Positions 18,425-28,019 of a stretch of 64,000 nt of DNA are shown here, piece after piece. Where the stretch lies: assembly GCF_014851565.1 (NCBI RefSeq), contig NZ_JACVAA010000006.1, positions 1 through 64,000 on the forward strand. The letters are read 5' to 3'. The notes beneath the pieces were generated by a model. The model was not told where the DNA came from. It saw only the letters and a program-made list of their open reading frames with translations, and did no database searches. The position numbers were made by a program, and so were the translations under genes. Source of the DNA: Pseudomonas sp. PDM15 (GTDB taxonomy: Bacteria; Pseudomonadota; Gammaproteobacteria; Pseudomonadales; Pseudomonadaceae). How positions within the stretch are numbered: the first letter of the stretch is position 1; every line of letters begins with the position of its first letter.

Positions 18425-19526
18425 GCGCGCATACTCCAGGGAAGCGCTGCGGCAGATAGGGTTCCGCCGCCAGTGGCGCGGTCTCGCCGAGCAACTGGGC
18501 GACCAGCAGGTCGGCGCTGCCCGGTGCGGTGGTGACGCCCAGGCCCTCGTGGCCGACCGCCAGCCACAGGCCGGGGCGCTGTGGGTGTTCGCCGAGCAGC
18601 GGCAGGCCGTCCGGGCTGGCGGCGCGGAAGCCGGTCCAGGCACGGATGCCGTTGAGCCGGGCCAGGCCCGGCATGTAGTCGACGGCGCGTTGCAGCATCT
18701 TCGCCAGCATCCACGGCTCGACTTCCGGATCGCTGGTGCCGAACTGCCGCGATGCGCCGATGAACAGCTGGCCGGTCGGCCGCGGCTGGATATTGGCGGC
18801 GGTCGACGGGCCGGTGGCGTTGTGTGCGCTGGTCACGTAGCCGAGTTCCACCAGGGTATGGCTGATGCGCCCGGGGTAGCGGTCGGTGATCAGCAGGTGG
18901 CCCTTCTTCGGCTCGATCGGTAGTTCCTGGCATAGCTCGGTGACATGGGCGCCGCCGGCCAGGATCACCGCCTGGGCGCTGAGCCAGGCGCCGTCCTGCA
19001 GGCGGACGCGGTTACCGTCGATCTCCGTCACATGAGCCTGGCGCTGCTCGATCAGCGGGTGGTCGAGCAGCCAGCGCGCCGCGTTGGGCGCGTAGAGAAT
19101 ACCGTCGCCGATCACCCGCAGGCCGCCGTGCAGCCCTTCGCGCAGTTCCGGTTCGGCGTTGCGCAGGGCGTCGGCGCCGAGCAACTGGCAGTCCAGGCCA
19201 TGCTCGCGCAGCACCTGGTACTTGGCCTCGGCCACCGCCATCTCCTCGGCGTTGGCGGCCAGCCACAGGGTGCCGTTCTGCCGGTAGGCGCAGTCGTCCG
19301 GCATATCGTGGGCCCAGTCGCGCCAGCGCTGCACCGAGTATTGGCTGAGCGCCAGCTCCGCCGGGTTGTCGTCGAGCACGATCAGGTGGCCCATGCCGGC
19401 GGCGGTGGCGGCGCGCAGGCCAGCATCCAGCACCAGCACGCGCTGGCCGCGCCTGGCCAGCTCATGGGCGCAGGCGGCGCCGACTATGCCGGCGCCGATG
19501 ACGATGACGTCGGCGCCATCGCTCAC
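18417..19526 (-). CDS. D-hydroxyproline dehydrogenase, DadA-like FAD oxidase subunit
   Basis: A 369-residue DAO-family flavoprotein with the N-terminal Rossmann fold [22 protein letters not shown] and a glycine-rich C-terminal end ([20 protein letters not shown]). It is the likely catalytic subunit that oxidises the D-hydroxyproline formed by the epimerase. The start is GTG at 19526, sharing the four bases GTGA with the epimerase stop; the longer open frame upstream merely runs antiparallel through epimerase codons. The order epimerase / oxidase / [2Fe-2S] / FAD-NAD subunit forms one tight operon. D-amino acid dehydrogenase activity on other substrates is possible. Confidence 0.88.
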   Translation of the reverse strand: MSDGADVIVIGAGIVGAACAHELARRGQRVLVLDAGLRAATAAGMGHLIVLDDNPAELALSQYSVQRWRDWAHDMPDDCAYRQNGTLWLAANAEEMAVAEAKYQVLREHGLDCQLLGADALRNAEPELREGLHGGLRVIGDGILYAPNAARWLLDHPLIEQRQAHVTEIDGNRVRLQDGAWLSAQAVILAGGAHVTELCQELPIEPKKGHLLITDRYPGRISHTLVELGYVTSAHNATGPSTAANIQPRPTGQLFIGASRQFGTSDPEVEPWMLAKMLQRAVDYMPGLARLNGIRAWTGFRAASPDGLPLLGEHPQRPGLWLAVGHEGLGVTTAPGSADLLVAQLLGETAPLAAEPYLPQRFPGVCAHA

Positions 19527-20458
19527 AGGCGAATGCCCCAGGCGAACGGGTCGTCCGCCTCGATCAGCAGGGTGGCCTCGGCGCTGATATGCGCGCGGCC
19601 GCGAATGGTGGGGATGATGCGACCACCATCGGTGTTCTCGTAGCTGCCCTCGAACTGGCTGCCGATCACACTCGCCTGGCGCCACAGCTGGCCCGGCTGC
19701 AGCTTGCCGTCCGCCGCCAGGCACGCCAGCTTGGCGCTGGTGCCGGTGCCGCAGGGCGAGCGGTCGTAGGCCTTGCCGGGGCAGAGCACGAAGTTGCGGC
19801 TGTCGGCCTCTGCGTCATCGGCGAACAGCTCGATATGGTCGATCAGGCCGCCGTCTTCGCCACGGATGCCCTGGTCCTCCAGGGCCTGCTGCACGGCCAC
19901 CGAGTAGGCGGTGAGGGCGTCCAGGTTGTCGCCGACCACTCGCAGGCCATGATCGCTGATCAGGAAGAACCAGTTGCCGCCCCAGGCGATATCGCCTGTC
20001 GCGCGGCCGTAGCCTGGAACATCGAGCGTCACCGCCTTGCGATAGCGGTAGGCCGGCACGTTGCGCACGCTCACCGAGCGGTCGCCGTGCAGGGTCGCCT
20101 CGACGGTGCCGACCGGCGTCTCGATCTTGTGCACGCCCGGGCCGATGCGACCCAGGTGCGCCAGGGAGACCACCAGGCCGATGGTGCCGTGGCCGCACAT
20201 GCCGAGGTAGCCGGTGTTGTTGAAAAAGATCACTCCGGCACAGGCGCTGGGATCGACCGGCTCGCACAGCAGGGCGCCGACCAGCACATCGCTGCCGCGC
20301 GGCTCCAGCACGCTGGCGGCGCGCCACTGGTCGAAGCGCTCGGAAAGCAGCTGGCGGCGCTCGGCCATACTGCCGCGCCCTAGATCGGGAAAGCCTTCGA
20401 GAACCAGGCGAGTCGGTTCGCCGCCGGTGTGCGAGTCGAGTACACGGATACGTTGCAT
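19523..20458 (-). CDS. lhpA: 4-Hydroxyproline 2-epimerase (proline racemase family)
   Basis: A 311-residue proline racemase family enzyme with both catalytic cysteines: Cys88 in MCGHGTIG and Cys236 in [10 protein letters not shown]. This Cys/Cys pair converts trans-4-hydroxy-L-proline to cis-4-hydroxy-D-proline without cofactor in the cytoplasm. The length matches characterised epimerases. It is the first gene of the dehydrogenase operon, and the GntR-type regulator lies 100 bases upstream on the same strand. It contrasts with the Ser/Cys paralogue at 7200, so the two can be told apart by sequence alone. Confidence 0.93.
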   Translation of the reverse strand: MQRIRVLDSHTGGEPTRLVLEGFPDLGRGSMAERRQLLSERFDQWRAASVLEPRGSDVLVGALLCEPVDPSACAGVIFFNNTGYLGMCGHGTIGLVVSLAHLGRIGPGVHKIETPVGTVEATLHGDRSVSVRNVPAYRYRKAVTLDVPGYGRATGDIAWGGNWFFLISDHGLRVVGDNLDALTAYSVAVQQALEDQGIRGEDGGLIDHIELFADDAEADSRNFVLCPGKAYDRSPCGTGTSAKLACLAADGKLQPGQLWRQASVIGSQFEGSYENTDGGRIIPTIRGRAHISAEATLLIEADDPFAWGIRL

Positions 20459-20558
20459 GCAGGCCCCTGCCGCTGAATGGTTTCGGCAAGGGTGCCGCCG
20501 GAACGAGGTCGGCGGCTTGAGCCATTTCCGTCGACGCTATGACGAAATCGGCACAGCC

Positions 20559-21230
20559 TCAGATGCGATTGGGCAGGTGCTCGTAGAGCGTCTGGCACAC
20601 GCCGTTGATGTGCTCCTCGATCAGCCGGGCGGCGGTCTCGGCGTCGCCGGCGCGGCAGGCGGCGATGATTTCGCGGTGCTCGTGGTCGGCGCGGTCTTTG
20701 CCCTCGGACAGGCTCATCTGCATGCGCAGGTAGCGCTCCAGCTTGTCGTGGATCGAGCGGATCAGGTTGACCAGGAACGGCCGCTGCGCCGGCTCGTAGA
20801 GGCAGGCGTGCAGCTGCCAGTTGAGCTCGGCCCAGCGGCCGACGTCTTCCTCGCCGAGGAAGGCCTCGCAGATGCGTTCGGCGGCGGCGAAGGTGGCCTC
20901 GCTCATGTTCGGCACCGCCAGGCGGATGGCGCGCATTTCCAGCAGCACGCGCACTTCGAACATCTGCGCCATCTCCGGCTCGGAGATGCGCGTGACCACC
21001 GCGCCCTTGTTGCGCTGGAACAGCACCAGACCCTCGGCTTCCAGGCGCTTGAGCGCCTCGCGCACGGGGATCTTGCTGACGTTGAACAGCTGGGCGATGT
21101 CGTCCTGACGGATCGGCTCGTCCTCGGCGAAATGCCCGGAGATGATCGCGTCGCGCAGGTGCTTGGCGATAACCTCGGATGCGGCGGGCGCTATTCCCAG
21201 GTTGGGGGCATTGAAGCGAGGTAGGGGCAC
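20559..21230 (-). CDS. GntR-family regulator, FCD subfamily, of the hydroxyproline island
   Basis: 223 residues. It has an N-terminal winged helix (RQDDIAQLFNVSKIPVREALKRLEAEGLV, about 35-65) and a C-terminal all-helical FCD ligand domain with metal-site type histidines (DHEHREIIAAC near 175). The start is GTG at 21230, the first possible start after an in-frame stop. A TCATATACGA site 33 bases upstream suggests autoregulation; related sites precede the deaminase and importer operons. It is probably a repressor released by a hydroxyproline pathway intermediate. The island thus has two regulators, this one and the AraC-type protein at 13205. Confidence 0.9.
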   Translation of the reverse strand: MPLPRFNAPNLGIAPAASEVIAKHLRDAIISGHFAEDEPIRQDDIAQLFNVSKIPVREALKRLEAEGLVLFQRNKGAVVTRISEPEMAQMFEVRVLLEMRAIRLAVPNMSEATFAAAERICEAFLGEEDVGRWAELNWQLHACLYEPAQRPFLVNLIRSIHDKLERYLRMQMSLSEGKDRADHEHREIIAACRAGDAETAARLIEEHINGVCQTLYEHLPNRI

Positions 21231-21262
21231 GGCGCATCACCGAGTCGGCTGGTTGGTGCGAA

Positions 21263-21276
21263 TATCATATACGAAA
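21263..21276. promoter_or_regulatory. GntR/FCD-type operator upstream of the GntR gene
   Basis: TATCATATACGAAA matches 12 of 14 bases of the palindrome at 7087-7100; the right half ATACGAAA is intact and the left half is degenerate. It lies 33 bases upstream of the GTG start and fits an autoregulatory site. Confidence 0.7.
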
Positions 21277-21292
21277 TCCCTGGATTGCCAGT

Positions 21293-22234
21293 TCAACCTG
21301 CTCGGCTGAAACGCTGCTCCAGCGCCGCGATCTGCGCGCGCTCGTTGCGGATGAAGTCGCGGAAGGCCTGGGCCACCGGCGACAGGCGCTTGCCCCGTAC
21401 ATGCACCACGCACCAGCTGCGCTGCAGCGGCAACTCTTCCACCGGCAGTTCGCGCAGCAAACCCTGGGCCAGCTCCAGGCGCACGGCATGTCGCGGCAGC
21501 AGGGCCAGGCCGAGGCCGGCGATCACCGCTTCCGCCTGGGTCTCGCTGGAGCCGACTTCGAGGGTCTGGGCGAAGTGGGCGCGCTTCTGGTGACAGTATT
21601 CCTCACAGGCGCGACGAGTGCCCGAGCCGATCTCGCGGACCAGCAGCGGGAAGGCGGTAAGGTCGCCCAGGCGCAGCTTCTCCCGCTCGCACAGCGGATG
21701 GCTCGGCGGCGCTACAGCGACTATGGGGTTGTTGAGGAAGGGGAAGAAATCCAGCGCCTGGTCGCCGGGCGGCTGCGACATGATCAGCAGGTCGTCGCGA
21801 CTCACCGACAGGCGCCGTACCGCCTGGGCGTGGTTGACCACCGCCAGCTGCAGGCTGACTTCCGGGTGCTGCTCGCGGAAGGCCGCGAAGAGATGCGGCA
21901 CCAGGTACTTGGCGCTGGACTCCACGGCCAGGTTGAGCTGGCCCTGCAGCGAGCCCTGCAGGTCGGAGAGCTGCATGTCCAGCGCCTCCAGGCGGCCGAA
22001 CACGTCCTCGCTGGCGCGTAGCAGGGCTTCGGCGGCCGGTGTCAGGTAGAGCTTCTTGGCGATGTAGTCGAACAGCGGCTGGCCGACCAGCTCTTCCAGC
22101 TGGCGAATTTGTAGGCTCACGGCCGGCTGGGTTAGCGCCATTTCCTCGGCGGCGCGGCTGTAGGAAAGGCTTTCGCACACTGCGCGGAAAATCTGCAGCT
22201 GGCGAAAAGTCATTCGCATCAATGACTTGCGCAT
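21293..22234 (-). CDS. pycR: LysR-family regulator of pyruvate carboxylase
   Basis: A 313-residue LysR regulator: N-terminal winged helix (FRQLQIFRAVCESLSYSRAAEEMALTQPAVSLQIRQLEE) and a periplasmic-binding-like effector domain. It is divergent from pycA, the arrangement known for PycR in P. aeruginosa, where it activates pyruvate carboxylase and affects virulence. Starts at 22234, 22216 and 22210 are all in frame; none has a strong ribosome site, and family alignment would favour one of the later two. The 190-base gap to pycA is AT-rich and is the likely control region. Confidence 0.88.
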   Translation of the reverse strand: MRKSLMRMTFRQLQIFRAVCESLSYSRAAEEMALTQPAVSLQIRQLEELVGQPLFDYIAKKLYLTPAAEALLRASEDVFGRLEALDMQLSDLQGSLQGQLNLAVESSAKYLVPHLFAAFREQHPEVSLQLAVVNHAQAVRRLSVSRDDLLIMSQPPGDQALDFFPFLNNPIVAVAPPSHPLCEREKLRLGDLTAFPLLVREIGSGTRRACEEYCHQKRAHFAQTLEVGSSETQAEAVIAGLGLALLPRHAVRLELAQGLLRELPVEELPLQRSWCVVHVRGKRLSPVAQAFRDFIRNERAQIAALEQRFSRAG

Positions 22235-22424
22235 TTTTAGGAGTTCGCGGAAGGCCTTGGTTGGCTCAACTATAAGTCTTTGCTAATGGTCATCCCAACA
22301 ATTATTGATTTTGGGTAATTCATCGGCGGCGCTAGCTTATGAAGCAAGACCGCCGTGGGCTGTGCGGTCACCCGTCGACCGCCTTGCAACGGTCGTTTGC
22401 TCACGTGATCGAGGAACCAGGCTC

Positions 22425-23840
<1,416 letters not shown>

Positions 23841-23855
23841 GGGAAGGATTCAGAA

Positions 23856-25667
23856 ATGACTAAGAAAATCACCGTTACCGATACCATCCTGCGCGATGCC
23901 CACCAGTCGCTGATCGCCACCCGCATGCGCACCGAAGACATGCTGCCGATCTGCGACAAGCTGGACAAGGTCGGCTACTGGTCCCTGGAAGTCTGGGGCG
24001 GCGCCACCTTCGACGCCTGCGTGCGCTTCCTCAAGGAAGACCCGTGGGAGCGCCTGCGCAAGTTCAAGGCCGCGCTGCCCAACACCCGCCTGCAGATGCT
24101 GCTGCGTGGGCAGAACCTGCTCGGCTACCGCCATTACAGCGACGACGTGGTGCGCGCGTTCGTGGCGAAAGCAGCCGTGAATGGCATCGATGTGTTCCGC
24201 ATCTTCGACGCGATGAACGACGTGCGTAACCTGCGCGTCTCCATCGAGGCGGTGAAGGCCGCCGGCAAGCACGCCCAGGGCACCCTCAGCTACACCACCA
24301 GCCCGGTGCACACGGTCGAGGCCTACGTCACCCAGGCCAAGGCCATGCAGGCCATGGGCATCGACTCCATCGCGATCAAGGACATGGCCGGCCTGCTCAC
24401 CCCGTTCGCCACCGCCGAGCTGGTCAAGGCGCTGAAGGCCGAGGTCGACCTGCCGGTGTTCGTGCACAGCCACGACACCGCCGGCATGGGCTCGATGTGC
24501 CAGCTCAAGGCCATCGAGGCCGGTGCCGACCACATCGACACCGCCATCTCCAGCTTCGCCTGGGGCACCAGCCACCCGGGCACCGAGTCGATGGTCGCCG
24601 CCCTGCGCGGCAGCGAATACGACACCGGCCTGGACCTGGCGCTGATCCAGGAGATCGGCATGTACTTCCACGCCGTGCGCAAGAAGTACCACCAGTTCGA
24701 GAGCGAATTCACCGCCGTGGACACCCGCGTGCAGGTCAACCAGGTGCCGGGCGGCATGATGTCCAACCTGGCCAACCAGCTGAAGGAGCAGGGCGCGCTC
24801 AACCGTATCAACGAAGTGTTCGCCGAGATCCCGCGGGTGCGTGAAGACCTCGGCTTCCCGCCCCTGGTGACGCCGACCTCGCAGATCGTCGGCACCCAGG
24901 CGGTGTTCAACGTGCTGGCCGGCGCGCGCTACAAGACCATCACCAACGAGGTGAAGCTGTACCTGCAGGGCCGCTACGGCAAGGCTCCGGGCAAGGTCAA
25001 CGAGGCGCTGCGCAAGCAGGCCATCGGTAGCGAGGAAGTCATCGACGTACGCCCGGCCGACCTGCTCAAGCCGGAGATGGCCAAGCTGCGCGAGGAGATC
25101 GGTGCGCTGGCCAAGTCCGAAGAGGACGTGCTGACCTTCGCCATGTTCCCGGACATCGGCCGCAAGTTCCTCGAGGAGCGTGCCGCCGGCACCCTGACCC
25201 CGGAAGTGCTGCTGCCGATTCCCGAGGCCGGCGGCGTGGCGCCTGTAGGTGGCGGCGGCGTGCCGACCGAGTTCGTGGTCGACGTGCATGGCGAGAGCTA
25301 CCGCGTGGACATCACCGGCGTGGGCGTGAAGGGTGACGGCAAGCGCCACTTCTACCTGTCCATCGACGGCATGCCGGAAGAAGTGGTGTTCGAGCCGCTC
25401 AACGACTTCGTCGCCGGCGGCGCGGGCAGCAGCAAGCGCAAGAGCGCCAGCGCGCCGGGCGATGTCAGCACCACCATGCCGGGCAACATCGTCGACGTGC
25501 TGGTCAAGGAAGGCGACACGGTCAAGGCCGGCCAGGCCGTGCTGATCACCGAGGCGATGAAGATGGAAACCGAAGTGCAGGCGCCGATCGACGGTACCGT
25601 CAAGGCCATCCACGTGGCCAAGGGCGACCGGGTCAACCCGGGCGAAGTGCTGGTGGAAATAGCCTAA
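23856..25667 (+). CDS. pycB: Pyruvate carboxylase subunit B (carboxyltransferase and biotin carrier)
   Basis: 603 residues. It has an N-terminal carboxyltransferase barrel (DTILRDAHQSLIATRMRTED at residues 8-27, and the metal-site histidine segment VHSHDTAG), a linker, and a C-terminal biotinyl domain with EAMKMETE near residue 565. It transfers the carboxyl group from biotin to pyruvate. The domain layout equals OadA, but no sodium-pumping OadB/OadG genes are present, so it works with PycA as an anaplerotic enzyme. A strong terminator follows 25 bases after the stop. Confidence 0.95.
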   Translation: MTKKITVTDTILRDAHQSLIATRMRTEDMLPICDKLDKVGYWSLEVWGGATFDACVRFLKEDPWERLRKFKAALPNTRLQMLLRGQNLLGYRHYSDDVVRAFVAKAAVNGIDVFRIFDAMNDVRNLRVSIEAVKAAGKHAQGTLSYTTSPVHTVEAYVTQAKAMQAMGIDSIAIKDMAGLLTPFATAELVKALKAEVDLPVFVHSHDTAGMGSMCQLKAIEAGADHIDTAISSFAWGTSHPGTESMVAALRGSEYDTGLDLALIQEIGMYFHAVRKKYHQFESEFTAVDTRVQVNQVPGGMMSNLANQLKEQGALNRINEVFAEIPRVREDLGFPPLVTPTSQIVGTQAVFNVLAGARYKTITNEVKLYLQGRYGKAPGKVNEALRKQAIGSEEVIDVRPADLLKPEMAKLREEIGALAKSEEDVLTFAMFPDIGRKFLEERAAGTLTPEVLLPIPEAGGVAPVGGGGVPTEFVVDVHGESYRVDITGVGVKGDGKRHFYLSIDGMPEEVVFEPLNDFVAGGAGSSKRKSASAPGDVSTTMPGNIVDVLVKEGDTVKAGQAVLITEAMKMETEVQAPIDGTVKAIHVAKGDRVNPGEVLVEIA

Positions 25668-25691
25668 CGGCGTAACGAGCAAGTCCCATTG

Positions 25692-25716
25692 GGGGAGCCT
25701 TGGGCTCCCCTTTTTT
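25692..25716 (+). terminator. Intrinsic terminator of pycAB
   Basis: GGGGAGCC and GGCTCCCC pair around a 3-base loop, followed by six T residues at 25711-25716. Confidence 0.95.
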
Positions 25717-25725
25717 ATGGGTTAC

Positions 25726-26121
25726 TCAGTTGTGCATGCGGTAGGCGCGGCGCAGGGTGATCAGGTCCTGCTTGGTGCAGGCCTGGGGTTCGGCGCCGGT
25801 CAGGTCGTAGCAACGATAGCGAAAGCCCATCGGCCAGTAGGCAATGGCAACCGGCGGCCAGAAGATCGAGGCCACGCGGAAGCGCGTGCGCAGCTTGCCG
25901 TTCTGGAGGGTGTTGGCCTGCTCGTCCTGCAGGCGATACGGCACGCCGCCTGCGGCGCCCCAGGAGAACGGGCGGGTCTTCACCAGGCCGTAGTTGTTCT
26001 CGATCTGGCGCTCGTTGATCACCAGGGTGCTGTTTTGCGGCAGTTTGAACCAGGCGCTGGCGGAGCAGCCGGCCATGGCGAGAGTGGCCGCGAGCAGGGC
26101 GGCGGACTTGATAGGAGACAT
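25726..26121 (-). CDS. Putative lipoprotein of unknown function
   Basis: 131 residues with a lipoprotein signal peptide (lipobox LAMAGC, Cys near residue 19). The mature part is beta-rich with several aromatic residues (FSWGAAGGVPYRLQ, ASIFWPPVAIAYWPMGFRYRCYD) and two further cysteines that could form a disulfide. No family is recognised. It is convergent with pycB across its terminator and preceded by a 149-base gap to the DUF1127 gene on the same strand. An envelope location is supported only by the signal. Confidence 0.75.
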   Translation of the reverse strand: MSPIKSAALLAATLAMAGCSASAWFKLPQNSTLVINERQIENNYGLVKTRPFSWGAAGGVPYRLQDEQANTLQNGKLRTRFRVASIFWPPVAIAYWPMGFRYRCYDLTGAEPQACTKQDLITLRRAYRMHN

Positions 26122-26221
26122 CTCGACTTCCTTGTACTTCTGGATGGCAGATTGCCGCTACCGCGGCGGCGCGCACTATATCGGCTTGCCTGTGGCTTGG
26201 CGATGCCAGAACGACGGGCAC

Positions 26222-26248
26222 AAAAAAGGGAAGCGCTCGGCTTCCCTT
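26222..26248 (-). terminator. Intrinsic terminator of the DUF1127 gene
   Basis: AAGGGAAGC and GCTTCCCTT pair (9 bases) around a 5-base loop. On the minus strand the stem runs into six T residues (A run at 26222-26227). It lies 23 bases beyond the DUF1127 stop. Confidence 0.9.
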
Positions 26249-26270
26249 CGATACGACTTGCTGGTGCGAC

Positions 26271-26486
26271 TCAACGCCAGAACGGCTTGCTCACTTCAAC
26301 CGCGCGGTCGTAGGTGCTGATGCCGGCGTCGGAGAGCAGGCGCTCGTCGAGGCGGGCCAGCTCGCGGCGGCTGCTGATGCGGCGCTGCCACAGCAGCAGG
26401 GTGCCCAGTACGCGCAGGGGCAGGTAGCCGCCGCTGGCCGGGGATTGTTGTTGGAACATGAGGTCGGAACTGAGAGTGCGTTCCAT
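26271..26486 (-). CDS. Small DUF1127 (YjiS-like) protein
   Basis: 71 residues. The C-terminal half has the DUF1127 pattern: an LLWQRRISSRRELARLDERLLSDAGIS helix pair followed by a short tail. DUF1127 proteins are small, basic and widely distributed; some bind RNA or affect phosphate and carbon storage, but no function can be set for this one. GGAAG precedes the ATG, and a strong terminator follows. The upstream region carries repeated AACTGTAC-type half-sites, so the gene may be tightly regulated. Confidence 0.85.
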   Translation of the reverse strand: MERTLSSDLMFQQQSPASGGYLPLRVLGTLLLWQRRISSRRELARLDERLLSDAGISTYDRAVEVSKPFWR

Positions 26487-26878
26487 GGTGGTGCTTCCTT
26501 CCGCTGTCGAGCGGGGTTAGATGGTGTCCTACTGGAAGCATATTTTCCTGACTGTGTAGTCGATTTTGTAGGCACAGCTGGGCTAAATTGCAGGGCTATT
26601 AGTTAGGCGGCTTGGTAACTGTTCTGTTCCTATGGCGACAACTGTACTGGTCATCCGTGGAAGGTCGCGGAAAAAGGCAATTCGCGTGATTTATCGCTGA
26701 CAAAGCCTGCCAGAACGGTACCTTTCTACAGGTACAGTTATTTTAGAATCCCAACAGCTAGCCAATCTGTTATTGCCGAAAAACGAGCCCACGAAGCCTT
26801 GTTTCTCCGGCCCCGCACCCAAGCTCCTAGCGCCGCGGCGCGACCTAGAATAATCGGTGATCCCACAAGGAACTCTGC
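26487..26878. promoter_or_regulatory. Divergent control region between DUF1127 and threonine aldolase genes
   Basis: This 392-base stretch has no gene. It contains AACTGTAC (26640-26647) and its inverse GTACAGTT (26732-26739), plus GGTACCTTTCTACAGGTACA around 26717-26736. Such GTAC-containing half-sites resemble those reported for MocR/GntR-type regulators; no such regulator is adjacent, and the nearest is at 44494. The region is lower in GC than its surroundings. Confidence 0.4.
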
Positions 26879-27916
26879 ATGACCGACCAGACCCAGCAAT
26901 TCGCCAGCGACAACTATTCCGGCATCTGTCCGGAAGCCTGGAGCGCCATGGCCGAGGCCAATCGCGGCCACCAGCGCGCCTATGGCGAGGACGAATGGAC
27001 GGCCCGCGCCTCCGACCAGTTCCGCCAGCTGTTCGAGACCGACTGCGAAGTGTTCTTCGCCTTCAACGGCACGGCGGCCAACTCCCTGGCCCTGTCGTCG
27101 CTGTGCCAGAGCTACCACAGCGTGATCTGCTCGGAGACCGCCCACGTCGAGACCGACGAATGCGGCGCCCCGGAGTTCTTCTCCAACGGCTCCAAGTTGC
27201 TCACCGCGCGCACCGAGCAAGGCAAGCTGACCCCGGACTCGATCCGCGAGGTGGCGCTCAAACGCCAGGACATCCACTACCCGAAACCGCGTGTGGTGAC
27301 CCTGACCCAGGCCACCGAGGTCGGCACCGTGTACCGCCCCGAGGAGGTCCGTGCGATCAGTCAGGTGTGCAAGGAGCTGAAGCTCAACCTGCACATGGAC
27401 GGCGCGCGCTTCTCCAATGCCTGCGCCTCGCTCGGCTGCAGCCCGGCCGAGCTGACCTGGAAGGCCGGAGTCGACGTGCTGTGTTTCGGCGGTACCAAGA
27501 ACGGCATGGCGGTGGGCGAGGCCATCCTGTTCTTCAACAAGGCCCTGGCCGAAGACTTCGACTATCGCTGCAAGCAGGCCGGGCAGCTGGCCTCGAAGAT
27601 GCGCTTCCTCTCGGCGCCCTGGGTCGGCCTGCTGCAGGACGACGCCTGGCTGCGCTACGCCAACCACGCCAACCGCTGTGCGCGCCTGCTGGCTGAGTTG
27701 GTGAGCGACGTGCCGGGCGTCAGCCTGATGTTCCCGGTGGAGGCCAACGGCGTGTTCCTGCAGCTCTCCGAGCCGGCCATCGAGCGCCTGACCGGCTGGG
27801 GCTGGCGCTTCTACACCTTCATCGGCGCCGGCGGCGCGCGCTTCATGTGTTCCTGGGATACCGAAGAGGCGCGGGTGCGCGAGCTGGCAGCGGACATTCG
27901 TCGGGCCATGGCCTGA
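26879..27916 (+). CDS. ltaE: Low-specificity L-threonine aldolase
   Basis: A 345-residue PLP-dependent beta-eliminating lyase family enzyme that cleaves L-threonine and L-allo-threonine to glycine and acetaldehyde. Visible motifs are HVETDECGAPEFFSNGSK, the substrate/PLP site HMDGARFSNA, and the Schiff-base lysine in CFGGTKNGM. AAGGA precedes the ATG. It appears monocistronic: a 12-base inverted repeat lies after the stop. The P. aeruginosa counterpart is also in this chromosomal neighbourhood as I recall it. Confidence 0.93.
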   Translation: MTDQTQQFASDNYSGICPEAWSAMAEANRGHQRAYGEDEWTARASDQFRQLFETDCEVFFAFNGTAANSLALSSLCQSYHSVICSETAHVETDECGAPEFFSNGSKLLTARTEQGKLTPDSIREVALKRQDIHYPKPRVVTLTQATEVGTVYRPEEVRAISQVCKELKLNLHMDGARFSNACASLGCSPAELTWKAGVDVLCFGGTKNGMAVGEAILFFNKALAEDFDYRCKQAGQLASKMRFLSAPWVGLLQDDAWLRYANHANRCARLLAELVSDVPGVSLMFPVEANGVFLQLSEPAIERLTGWGWRFYTFIGAGGARFMCSWDTEEARVRELAADIRRAMA

Positions 27917-27952
27917 AAAGAGGGTGCAGACGACGAAAGGCGGGGTCCTATC

Positions 27953-27985
27953 AGGTGGGGCTGACTAAGGTTTTCAGTCCCACCT
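27953..27985. terminator. Inverted repeat between ltaE and the HDOD gene
   Basis: AGGTGGGGCTGA and TCAGTCCCACCT form a 12-base stem with one G-T wobble and a 9-base loop. It lacks a clear T run, so it is a possible terminator rather than a certain one. Confidence 0.5.
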
Positions 27986-28019
27986 AACCACTCTTCCGCT
28001 TCGCCGGAGACCCACCCCT

